The position numbers and the translations under genes were made by a program. 64,000 nt of DNA, from NCBI RefSeq assembly GCF_030848505.1, contig NZ_JAVDDU010000003.1:62001-126000 (forward strand), in the 5' to 3' direction. The notes under the pieces were generated by a model. The model had not been told where the DNA came from. It was given only the letters and a program-made list of their open reading frames with translations, and searched no databases. The DNA comes from Marinimicrobium hydrolyticum (GTDB taxonomy: Bacteria > Pseudomonadota > Gammaproteobacteria > Pseudomonadales > Cellvibrionaceae). Shown here one piece after another: positions 33,658 through 41,673 of the stretch. The first letter of the stretch is position 1; each line of letters begins with the position of its first letter.

Positions 33658-35958
33658 TTAGTCTCTCATCCGGCGGTTGTCGCGCTCGAGCTCACGCGCG
33701 ATTTCGCGCTCAGCCAAACGCTGCATAAGGCTCGACGCCTCGGCGCCCGTGGCTAACCCAGCCTGATGCCGAAAAAAGCCCCGCACTATGGCGCCCCAGG
33801 CATGAGACATGGCACTTTCACTGGGTATCGGGCGAGCCTGTTCGAGCTGTTTGAACACGGTCGCCAGATGCTCATCTGCATTGTCGCGCGCGTAGCTGAT
33901 CGCGCTACGCTCTACGGGCAACACCCGAAATTCATCGACCAACTTTTTTTGAGCTTCGGCGCTTAGGGCGTAGTTCAGAAATGCCATCATGGCGTCGTGT
34001 TTAGGCCCCTGCAGCCCGTGTTGGGGAAAAGCGAAAACCTGAGTTGAATAGGGAGAGATTAGGGTCCGTCCATTCAGGCTCGGTAGAAGAGCAACCCCGA
34101 GCTTGTCCCCCAATTTGGACGCGTATTCTTGCAGCGCCCAGTCGCCATCGATGGTATAGGCCGCCTGGCCAGCAACAAAGGCGCCATGGGCACAAGGGTA
34201 GTCGCACTCGGTATCGACGATCCCCTGCTCCGCCAGCCACCGGTAGTTATCCAGCCCTTTGGCCATGGCCGGAGTATTCAGAGTCAGCTCGTGGCCATCC
34301 ATGGGCATTCCCCCATGGGCAGCGACATAGGGCATCAACCAGTACATAGCCTTGTAGTGCCAGGTGATGGGGATAACACCCTTTGCAGCAAGCGCCGGCG
34401 CTCGTTCTATCAATGACGCCCAATCGCTCGCCGGCTCATCAACATGATCCTTGTTGTAATACAACAACAGATGATTGCCCTGGGTCACCGGCGCGCCATA
34501 ATAATGCCCATCGGCTAAACCCGTATGCCAAAGCTCATCGTTAATGTTGTGGGGAATGCGCTCGCGATCAATCCGACTGTACTCCATATAGCGGTGCAGA
34601 CCGATGTGGTCCGAAGGAACCATCACAATATCCGGTGCAATCCCCTTATCGACCATATTGATTAGCTCGACCTTAATCTCGTCCTGATGAATCCAGCGGT
34701 GCTCGACCTCAATGCCGGTCTGGGCGGTAAAATCGGCGATAAATTCGAACGTCTGGGGCTGCATCCCAAATGTGTACACCAGGGTTAGAGGGTCTGGAGC
34801 GAGCTCCCGATTGATTAGGCGCAATATGATATCGGCGGTCTCCTCGGCACTGACGACTCCGGCCTGATAACGCAGCCAGCCTTTGCGGATAGCATCCCAA
34901 ACTCGCACCGTGGCTTTTTCTGCGGGCAGAGGAATGGCATGAGGCAGCGCCTCGATAACGGTCTTCAGGTTGGTGCCGGCATTGGCCAGGGTGTAAGCCT
35001 GAGCCTCGGCCTCCACTGGCAACACCTTTAGTCGATCGGCTAGGCGCTTCTGTATTGGCGGACTCTGCAAGTAATTAATCAGCGCTCGTAGAGCCGCTTT
35101 ATGCGGGCCATTGAGGCCGTCGCCCGGAAACACTAGCACGTGTGCCGAGTAAGTGGATCGCATCGGCTTGTCCGCCAATGCTGGCAGTGCGGACACTGCT
35201 AGGTTTTCGCCCAGCGCCTCTTGCAGCTGGCCCAGAGCCCAGTCCCCATTGATGGTGTAGGCCACCTCGCCGTTGCGGAACCGGCGCAGGGCACAATCGT
35301 CATCGCACTTGGGGTCAACCAGTTGCGCCTCGGCCAGCGCTCGGTAGTCGCTCAGCCCCCGGACCAAGGCGTCACGTTCGAGCTTAAATTCAAGCTCATT
35401 GGAGGCGGACGCATGCGCCAGCAGGAAAGGCGCCATCCAGTACATGCCCTGATAGTCCCAGGCAATGGTGTCGAAGGGTTGCGCACCGTCTCGGCGCTGC
35501 CATTCATGCAGCGCCTCCCAGGTGGTGGCCGGGGCATCCACCAACGCCCGGTTGTAGTAGAGCATCAAGTGGTTACCCAGCATCAAAGGTGCGCCATAGT
35601 AGCGATCCCCCACCCGAGCTGTTTCCCAGGCTTGCGCTTTAATGGTATGGCTAAGTGATGCAGGAATGATGTGACTGAGCTGAAAGTCCTCGTGCATACC
35701 AGCGTAGTCATTGGGCACAAGGGCAACCTCTAGGCCGCTACGGTTGGCGCTGGCCTCGTGCAGCACATCCACCATCTCCGACAGGGAAACCCAGCGGGTG
35801 CGCACGGCAACACCGGTTTCCTCAGTGAAGGACTCAACCAGATCGAGTAGGCCCTGCTGCTCATAAGAGTAATAGAAGGTCAGTTCGGTGGCGAGGGTTC
35901 GAACTGGAAGTAGCGCGCTGCCCAGTGCAACAGCAAAGCTGAGCCAGAAACGGATCAT
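33658..35958 (-). CDS. Tandem (two-domain) periplasmic solute-binding protein coupled to a diguanylate cyclase
   Basis: A 766-residue secreted protein (signal peptide about 1-23, ending VRTLA) made of two homologous MalE-like solute-binding modules, about 25-386 and 390-760. The halves align along their whole length: DRYYGAPLMLGNHLMLYYN / GHYYGAPVTQGNHLLLYYN, AYTINGDWAL / AYTIDGDWAL, KVLPVE / RVLPVE. Each has a CxxxC pair (C218/C222 and C585/C589). No ABC permease or ATPase gene is nearby, so transport is unlikely; presenting ligands to the adjacent GGDEF sensor is more plausible. The start is the ATG at 35958, with AGGTG nine bases upstream; an in-frame GTG lies at 35970. Ligands unknown, possibly sugars given the island. 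Confidence 0.88.
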   Translation of the reverse strand: MIRFWLSFAVALGSALLPVRTLATELTFYYSYEQQGLLDLVESFTEETGVAVRTRWVSLSEMVDVLHEASANRSGLEVALVPNDYAGMHEDFQLSHIIPASLSHTIKAQAWETARVGDRYYGAPLMLGNHLMLYYNRALVDAPATTWEALHEWQRRDGAQPFDTIAWDYQGMYWMAPFLLAHASASNELEFKLERDALVRGLSDYRALAEAQLVDPKCDDDCALRRFRNGEVAYTINGDWALGQLQEALGENLAVSALPALADKPMRSTYSAHVLVFPGDGLNGPHKAALRALINYLQSPPIQKRLADRLKVLPVEAEAQAYTLANAGTNLKTVIEALPHAIPLPAEKATVRVWDAIRKGWLRYQAGVVSAEETADIILRLINRELAPDPLTLVYTFGMQPQTFEFIADFTAQTGIEVEHRWIHQDEIKVELINMVDKGIAPDIVMVPSDHIGLHRYMEYSRIDRERIPHNINDELWHTGLADGHYYGAPVTQGNHLLLYYNKDHVDEPASDWASLIERAPALAAKGVIPITWHYKAMYWLMPYVAAHGGMPMDGHELTLNTPAMAKGLDNYRWLAEQGIVDTECDYPCAHGAFVAGQAAYTIDGDWALQEYASKLGDKLGVALLPSLNGRTLISPYSTQVFAFPQHGLQGPKHDAMMAFLNYALSAEAQKKLVDEFRVLPVERSAISYARDNADEHLATVFKQLEQARPIPSESAMSHAWGAIVRGFFRHQAGLATGAEASSLMQRLAEREIARELERDNRRMRD

Positions 35959-36268
35959 GGCGTGCGGCACCTATCGTTATGCTCTTCTTCAACAGAGAAA
36001 AAGAGATCGTTTGTCTGTGTCCGTTGCCAGGGGGTGGAGGTGACGACCTGTCGTATTTTTCATTATTTTGCCTGTCACACCAGTCCGGTGCAAGCTCGGC
36101 ATTGGCCGCTCATCCTTCAAACGACTCAAGGTGTTGCAACCCCGAGCCTGTACTAAGTATAGCTGTTGCTCGCCCAAAGAAAAGCCCGGCTTCGGCCGCC
36201 TGGTTGCTCCGCTAACGTGAGCAACCAGGCGGCCGAAGCCGGGCTTTTTCGGCTTTCAATACTCGCCG
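35959..36268. other. 310-bp gap holding a long perfect hairpin; no gene
   Basis: Upstream region of the tandem binding-protein operon and downstream region of the MFS operon. The only clear structure is the 30-bp inverted repeat at 36180-36248. Confidence 0.6.
36180..36248. terminator. Unusually long perfect hairpin (30-bp stem, 9-base loop)
   Basis: AAAAGCCCGGCTTCGGCCGC (36180-36199) continues to TGGTTGCTC and pairs without a mismatch with GAGCAACCAGG...GGGCTTTT (36219-36248). The flanks are A/T-rich, so it can act as a bidirectional terminator after the MFS operon, but the stem is two to three times longer than usual. Confidence 0.85.
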
Positions 36269-37858
36269 TTAGCTGGCGCCGCGACCGGGATCGGACGTTT
36301 CCAGCTTCACTGCGCGGTAACCACCTTGCTTGCGGTCACGCAGGTACATGACAGCGAAGAAGCCTGCCACAATCAGTGCGATGGGGGCTACCCAGCGGAA
36401 GGCCATACGACCACCGTAGTTGTCGGCGGGACGCAGTACTGCGCCTGCTTCGGCAATCAGTTCACCTTCCTGGTCTAAACCAGAATCCAGAAGTGAACGC
36501 AGCGCGTTACCGGTCAGCTGGCCGTCGAGCTGGTTGTTATTACGGAAGTAAGTCAACGCACGCTCGTTGTGGCGAATCACCGTTTCCACGTCGTCGGCCC
36601 GGAAGCCCAGACGTGCCAACTCTTCAAGGTCGCCGGCAGCGGCTTCGGCCTGCTCCACGTAAGTCGGGAAGCGGTTTTGCACTTGCTCCATAACTTGCAC
36701 GGTGCGCTGCTCATCCAGGGCATCCGGCATGTAACGGTCGGCAATTACACCCATTTGGCCTTGCAGAGTACCAGAGGCGGCCATACCCGCACCGATCATC
36801 AGTACGATGCCCACCGAACCGGCTTTGGGGAAGCGCTCGCTCATCAAGCCCACCATGGTGGGGAAGAAGAAGGCCACACCGAAGGCGAACAGGGTAGCGG
36901 CAAACAGCAATTGGAAGACGCCAGTTTCAAAGGCAGAGAACAGAATCAACCCGAGGCCGGTAAAAACGGCGGAGAAGAACAGCATGCCCGTGGGTGCCAG
37001 GCGCTCCACAACAGGACCGGCAAACAGACGCAGAACAGCCATCAAGCCGGTGATCCAGGCAAATACCAGCAGCCCGTGCATACCGGCGTTTTCCAGTACG
37101 TCTGGAATCCAACGCATGGGGCCCAGTTCCAGCGACAGGGTGACCATTTTGATCAGGATCAGCAGCAGTACGATGGGGTGGGTCAAGGTGTAACGCAGGA
37201 TTTCGCTCACCGGTACACCCGCTTCGGCGGTTTCGGTTTTGGGGAACTTGAGCGGCAGAATCATCGCACCGTAAACAATAATCGGGATGTACATAACCGC
37301 GATATGGACGGTCCAGTGGCCCAAGTTAAGAGCACCGATAGAACCGATCTGGAACATTACCCAACCAAGCAGGGCACCGACCACCATGCCGCCGGGGAAG
37401 AAGGCGTGAAAGTGGTTGAGCTTGACGGTTTTTTGCTCTGGATAGAGCGCAGCCGTCATGGGGTTACCTGCGGCTTCAATCAGGCCGTTACCAATACCGA
37501 GGCAGATGGCCCCGAGGAACAGTACCCAGAAACCTGCGGGTGTGCCGGCCGAGAAGTAGGCGAGCAACAACAAAGTGACACCGACCAAGTGGCCGACGAA
37601 AGCACCGGAAGCCGCAACCCGAAGGCCGATTTTTTCCAGTACCGGCGCTACCGCGATCAGCGATAGAGCCATACCCCAAAGTACCGCACCACCGATAAAA
37701 CCGACGTCTGCGTTGGTCAAGACGAACTCGGTTTTCAGCTGGCCCAAAATCCCGCCAACCAGTGCGAATGAAAAAGCCGTGGGGAACAATGCCAGACAGG
37801 CCCCAGCAAACAAGCGCGAACGGTGAATGCCGTTGGCATCCAACTTAGCTGTATTCAT
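36269..37858 (-). CDS. MFS transporter with large extracytoplasmic insert before the last helix
   Basis: From the ATG at 37858 (MNTAKLDANGIHRSRLFAG) the protein is 529 residues. It has the MFS fold with family-like motifs GGAVLWGMALSLI, GIGNGLIEAAGNPMTAALYP and HFHAFFPGGMVVGALLG. The last helix (VAPIALIVAGFFAVMYL, near 490-505) is separated from the preceding one by an approximately 110-residue hydrophilic segment (MPDALDEQRTVQVMEQVQNR to AEAGAVLRPADNYG), not a normal MFS feature. It probably imports a carbohydrate or cyclitol processed by the two downstream enzymes (67 bases to the Gfo/Idh gene in this reading; same strand). Confidence 0.85.
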   Translation of the reverse strand: MNTAKLDANGIHRSRLFAGACLALFPTAFSFALVGGILGQLKTEFVLTNADVGFIGGAVLWGMALSLIAVAPVLEKIGLRVAASGAFVGHLVGVTLLLLAYFSAGTPAGFWVLFLGAICLGIGNGLIEAAGNPMTAALYPEQKTVKLNHFHAFFPGGMVVGALLGWVMFQIGSIGALNLGHWTVHIAVMYIPIIVYGAMILPLKFPKTETAEAGVPVSEILRYTLTHPIVLLLILIKMVTLSLELGPMRWIPDVLENAGMHGLLVFAWITGLMAVLRLFAGPVVERLAPTGMLFFSAVFTGLGLILFSAFETGVFQLLFAATLFAFGVAFFFPTMVGLMSERFPKAGSVGIVLMIGAGMAASGTLQGQMGVIADRYMPDALDEQRTVQVMEQVQNRFPTYVEQAEAAAGDLEELARLGFRADDVETVIRHNERALTYFRNNNQLDGQLTGNALRSLLDSGLDQEGELIAEAGAVLRPADNYGGRMAFRWVAPIALIVAGFFAVMYLRDRKQGGYRAVKLETSDPGRGAS

Positions 37859-37924
37859 AAAGACGATCCTCAGTGTTATTGTTGGCACCCCGCCCCAAGA
37901 CGGGGTTTGCCTGCTTTTACATTA

Positions 37925-39076
37925 TTATGTGTTCAGCGGTGTCCAGCGACCATCGTCTTCGGACGAACGCAGTACTGCATCAATAAAACGCATACCCAGC
38001 ACGCCGGTTTCAATACCGGGAATCCACGCCTCCATCGGATGCGATTCACCCTTGCGCTTGGCCACCAGCACATCTGCCACATCGGTATACAGAGTAGCAA
38101 ACGCCTCCAGATAACCTTCCGGATGCCCGAAGGGAATGCGAATACCGCGCACTGCCACTTCACTATCCAGGTTATCGTCGCGCCGGGTAATACGACGGTG
38201 GTTGCCCGCCAGTGGCGTTAACCACAACTCATTGGGCTTCTCCTGCGCCCACTCCAATCCGGCCTTATCACCAAATAGGCGAATACGCAGACCGTTTTCA
38301 CAGCCAGGGGCTACCTGACTGGTCCAAAGCATGCCTTTAGCGCCACCTTTAAAGCGCATCATGGCGTGGACATTGTCATCCACTTCGCGTCCGGGCACAA
38401 ACGCGGTCAAATCCGCGCTTACCGCGTCCAGCTCCAAGTGCGAAATAAACGTCGCTAACTGGAAAGCGTGGGTACCAATGTCCCCCAAGCAACCGGCCTT
38501 GCCGGAGCGCTTAGGATCGGTGCGCCAGGCGGCTTGTTTGTTGTCGGCGTCTGGTGCCGTAGTCAGCCACTCTTGCGGATACTCCACTTGCACCAAACGG
38601 ATGTTACCCAAGTCGCCACGCTCTACCATCTCACGCGCATAACGCACCAGCGGGTACGCGCTGTAGTTGTGGGTCAGGGCAAAAAAGGCGCCGCTTTTGG
38701 CCACGATGCCGGCCAGCTCTTCGGCTTCTTCCAGGGTGCGGGTGACCGGCTTGTCGCAGATCACATTGATACCCGCTTCCAGTGCTGCTTTGGCGACAGG
38801 AAAGTGCATGTGGTTGGGAGTCACGATGGCCACCGCTTCAATGCCGTCCTCGCGCTGGGCTTCGGCTTTGAACATGGCTTCGTAAGACTCGTAGGAGCGC
38901 TCCGGTGCAATGTGCAGTTCGTCGGCTGAGGCCTTGGCCACGTCCGGCTTGGAAGACAGGGCGCCGGCTACCAGCGTGTAACGATCATCCAGGCGGGCGG
39001 CGAAACGGTGCACGCCACCAATGAATGCGCCTTGACCGCCGCCGACCATACCCAGTCGGATCCTAGGTTCTGTCAT
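37925..39076 (-). CDS. Gfo/Idh/MocA-family NAD(P)-dependent oxidoreductase
   Basis: A 383-residue cytoplasmic dehydrogenase. The N-terminal Rossmann fold has RLGMVGGGQGAFIGGVHR (dinucleotide motif GGGQGAFIG), AIVTPNHMHFPVA and the family signature ICDKPVTRTLEEAEELA with the catalytic-loop lysine. The C-terminal substrate domain includes GCLGDIGTHAFQLATF. Members oxidise or reduce hydroxyls of sugars and inositols. It lies 12 bases after the TIM-barrel isomerase gene and ahead of the MFS transporter in one operon, so it likely acts on the transported compound. Substrate unknown. Confidence 0.9.
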   Translation of the reverse strand: MTEPRIRLGMVGGGQGAFIGGVHRFAARLDDRYTLVAGALSSKPDVAKASADELHIAPERSYESYEAMFKAEAQREDGIEAVAIVTPNHMHFPVAKAALEAGINVICDKPVTRTLEEAEELAGIVAKSGAFFALTHNYSAYPLVRYAREMVERGDLGNIRLVQVEYPQEWLTTAPDADNKQAAWRTDPKRSGKAGCLGDIGTHAFQLATFISHLELDAVSADLTAFVPGREVDDNVHAMMRFKGGAKGMLWTSQVAPGCENGLRIRLFGDKAGLEWAQEKPNELWLTPLAGNHRRITRRDDNLDSEVAVRGIRIPFGHPEGYLEAFATLYTDVADVLVAKRKGESHPMEAWIPGIETGVLGMRFIDAVLRSSEDDGRWTPLNT

Positions 39077-39088
39077 TGTCTAACCTCC

Positions 39089-40141
39089 TTAAAGACCGAG
39101 AATACGGCGGTTGCTGGCTTCGTCGGCTTCGCCACCGGCGAAATCGTCGAACGCTTTTTCCGTTACACGGATAATATGGTCGTTCACAAACTTCACGCCT
39201 TCTTCGGCACCGGCTTCTGGGTGCTTCAGGCAGCATTCCCACTCGATCACGGCCCAGCCTTCGAAATCGTAGGCAGTGAACTTGGAGAAGATCTGTTTGA
39301 AGTCGATCTGACCATCGCCCAGGGAACGGAACCGACCGGCGCGCTCCACCCAGCCTTCGTAACCGCCGTACACGCCCTGCTGAGCGGTGGGGTTGAACTC
39401 GGCATCTTTAACGTGGAACAGCTTGATGCGGTCGTGGTAACGATCGATAAAGCCCAGATAATCCAATTGCTGCAGGATCAGGTGGCTGGGGTCGTAGAGC
39501 ATGTTGGCGCGGGGGTGGTAGTCCACTTCCTTCAGGAAGCGTTCAAAAGTGGCGCCATCGTGCAGGTCTTCGCCGGGGTGAATCTCATAACACAGATCAA
39601 CACCCGCCTCGTCAAAGGCGTCCAGAATCGGCCTCCAACGTTTACCAAGCTCAGCGAAACCCGCATCCACCAAACCGGCGGGGCGCTGGGGCCAGGGGTA
39701 CATAAATGGCCAAAGTAAGGCACCGGAAAAGGTCGCGTGAGCGGTAAGGCCCAAGTTTTTACTGGCTTTGGCAGCCAACATCAGTTGATTGACGGCCCAC
39801 TTTTGGCGCTCGTCGGGCTTACCGTGATATTCCGGAGGCGCAAAGCCGTCAAACATTTCGTCGTAAACGGGGTGCACCGCAACCAGTTGGCCTTGCAGGT
39901 GGGTGGTCAGCTCGGTCAATTCCAGACCGTGGCGGGAGAGCGTATCTTTTACTTCCTGACAGTATTCCTGGCTTTCCGCAGCGCGCTCCAGGTCAAAAAT
40001 GCGCTTGTCCCATGACGGAATCTGTACGCCTTTAAACCCCAAGCCACCAGCCCACTCGGCGATGTTCTCCAGGGTATTGAAGGGCGCTTCGTCACTGCAG
40101 AATTGGGCTAGAAATAGGGCGGGCCCTTTCATCGTCTTCAT
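39089..40141 (-). CDS. Sugar phosphate isomerase/epimerase (xylose-isomerase-like TIM barrel)
   Basis: A 350-residue protein starting MKTMKGPALFLAQFCSDEAP; GGAGA precedes the ATG at 40141. The fold is an AP-endonuclease-2/xylose-isomerase-like barrel with metal ligands suggested by CYEIHPGEDLHDG, MLYDPSHLILQQLDY, HVKDAEFNPT and WAVIEWECCLKHPEAG. First gene of the operon isomerase, Gfo/Idh, MFS transporter. This pairing is common in catabolism of inositols and modified sugars; the actual substrate cannot be read from the sequence. Confidence 0.88.
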   Translation of the reverse strand: MKTMKGPALFLAQFCSDEAPFNTLENIAEWAGGLGFKGVQIPSWDKRIFDLERAAESQEYCQEVKDTLSRHGLELTELTTHLQGQLVAVHPVYDEMFDGFAPPEYHGKPDERQKWAVNQLMLAAKASKNLGLTAHATFSGALLWPFMYPWPQRPAGLVDAGFAELGKRWRPILDAFDEAGVDLCYEIHPGEDLHDGATFERFLKEVDYHPRANMLYDPSHLILQQLDYLGFIDRYHDRIKLFHVKDAEFNPTAQQGVYGGYEGWVERAGRFRSLGDGQIDFKQIFSKFTAYDFEGWAVIEWECCLKHPEAGAEEGVKFVNDHIIRVTEKAFDDFAGGEADEASNRRILGL

Positions 40142-40281
40142 TATAGTCTCCAGTCTATTCAGCGGTTCACAATCCGGCACCGGCGCTCCCGCTGGAGCTG
40201 CAAGCCGATACCCGTAAAATGGCCAATTACTTGAGCATCGGGATTATGGCATTCCCCGAGCAATATCTCTAACTTTTCGCG

Positions 40282-40297
40282 CTTTACGATTGTAAAG
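40282..40297. promoter_or_regulatory. Palindromic operator-like site upstream of the isomerase operon
   Basis: CTTTACGATTGTAAAG is a 16-bp palindrome (arms CTTTAC/GTAAAG) 141 bases upstream of the isomerase ATG, in an A/T-rich stretch. It resembles LacI-family operators, but no regulator gene is adjacent. Confidence 0.55.
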
Positions 40298-40394
40298 ATT
40301 TATATGATTTATTCCAGCCTTGAGAGAAGGCACCCGGCGATAAAAGAAAAGAGAGTATAGAGGGGCAAGATCGAAGATTAGCGGGCGCAACAAG

Positions 40395-40423
40395 GCGCAG
40401 GCAGCGGTAATCACTGCCTGCGC
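40395..40423 (-). terminator. Hairpin after dnaJ
   Basis: GCGCAGGCAG and CTGCCTGCGC form a 10-bp stem 10 bases past the dnaJ stop. The trailing sequence is only mildly T-rich, so termination strength is uncertain. Confidence 0.6.
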
Positions 40424-40432
40424 ACAGCGCCA

Positions 40433-41560
40433 TTAAATCTTCATATCACCAAAGAAGTTCTTCATACCGTCAAACCAACTGCTCTGACGGGGTGAGTTTT
40501 TACCGTTTTTCATGGTGGCCTGGAACTGGCGCAGCAGCTCCTTTTGTTTGCTGGTGAGGTTCACTGGGGTTTCTACCACCACCCGGCACATCAGGTCACC
40601 AGGAGCGCCGCCACGAACCGGCGTAACGCCTTTGCCGCGCAGGCGGAACAGCTTACCGGTCTGGGTTTCCACGGGAACCTTGAGTTTCACCCGGCCATCC
40701 AGCGTCGGGACTTCCAACTCACCACCCAAAGCAGCATCAACAAAATCCACCGGCACTTCACAATACAGATCGGTACCGTCGCGCTGGAAAATTTCATGCG
40801 GGAGCACACTGACTTGCACAAACAAATCGCCTGCTGGACCACCTTCCAGGCCCGCCTCCCCTTCTCCGGACAACCGAATGCGATCACCGGTATCCACGCC
40901 GGGGGGGACTTTAACGGACAGGGTTTTGGTTTCTTCTTTGCGCCCCTGACCATGACAGGCGGTGCAGGGATCGGAAATGATAGTGCCGCGGCCACGACAA
41001 GTGGGGCAGGTCTGCTGTACGGAGAAGAAGCCCTGCTGCATGCGCACTTGGCCGATGCCGCCACAGGTGGTACAGGTCTTCGGTGAGCTACCTTTCTTGG
41101 CACCTGAGCCGTCGCACACATCGCACGCAGTCAGTGTGGGCACTTTGATCTGCACACTGGTGCCCCGAACGGCCTCTTCCAGGGTCAAATCCAGGCTGTA
41201 GCGCAAATCGGAGCCGCGACTGGCACCGCCGCGGCCACGTCCGCCACCAAAGATATCACCGAATACATCGCCAAAGATGTCGCTGAAACTGCCAAATCCG
41301 CCAGCGGCACCTGCGCCGCCCATGCCGCCCTGCTGATCCACACCCGCGTGACCAAACTGGTCGTATGCGGAGCGCTTCTGGGCGTCGGAGAGGACTTCGT
41401 AGGCTTCACTTGCCTCCTTGAATTTATCCTCGGAGGTTTTGTCGCCGGGGTTTCTGTCCGGGTGGTGCTTCATCGCCACGCGGCGGTAAGCTTTTTTCAG
41501 CTCAGCGGCGGACACGTCTTTGGAGACACCCAGTACTTCGTAATAGTCGCGTTTAGCCAT
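40433..41560 (-). CDS. dnaJ: Chaperone protein DnaJ
   Basis: Hsp40 co-chaperone that stimulates DnaK ATPase and delivers substrates. The 375-residue protein starts [17 protein letters not shown] (ATG 41560; the open frame extends to 41605 without family support). It has a J domain with HPD in [11 protein letters not shown], a Gly/Phe-rich linker ([20 protein letters not shown]), four zinc-binding CxxCxGxG repeats ([32 protein letters not shown]) and a C-terminal substrate-binding region. It follows dnaK by 113 bases containing two hairpins. Confidence 0.97.
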   Translation of the reverse strand: MAKRDYYEVLGVSKDVSAAELKKAYRRVAMKHHPDRNPGDKTSEDKFKEASEAYEVLSDAQKRSAYDQFGHAGVDQQGGMGGAGAAGGFGSFSDIFGDVFGDIFGGGRGRGGASRGSDLRYSLDLTLEEAVRGTSVQIKVPTLTACDVCDGSGAKKGSSPKTCTTCGGIGQVRMQQGFFSVQQTCPTCRGRGTIISDPCTACHGQGRKEETKTLSVKVPPGVDTGDRIRLSGEGEAGLEGGPAGDLFVQVSVLPHEIFQRDGTDLYCEVPVDFVDAALGGELEVPTLDGRVKLKVPVETQTGKLFRLRGKGVTPVRGGAPGDLMCRVVVETPVNLTSKQKELLRQFQATMKNGKNSPRQSSWFDGMKNFFGDMKI

Positions 41561-41592
41561 GCTTGAATCGCTTGTTGTGGATCTGACACGAC

Positions 41593-41615
41593 AAATGCGG
41601 GCCAAGCCCGCATTT
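41593..41615. terminator. Hairpin in the dnaK-dnaJ gap (dnaJ-proximal)
   Basis: AAATGCGGGC and GCCCGCATTT form a 10-bp stem with a CAA loop. With its neighbour it could reduce dnaJ transcription relative to dnaK or stabilise the dnaK mRNA. Confidence 0.65.
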
Positions 41616-41640
41616 GCTCTAAATCTCTGTATGTCTGTCT

Positions 41641-41665
41641 GAAGCCCCGCCTAAGGCGGGGCTTC
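41641..41665. terminator. Hairpin directly after dnaK
   Basis: GAAGCCCCGCC and GGCGGGGCTTC form an 11-bp GC-rich stem nine bases past the dnaK stop. No T tract follows on the minus strand, so it is an attenuator or processing hairpin rather than a full terminator. Confidence 0.65.
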
Positions 41666-41673
41666 GGTTCAGG

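Noticed and set aside
36569-37666. 365-codon plus-strand frame
   Set aside because: Antisense to the MFS transporter gene and without recognisable domains.
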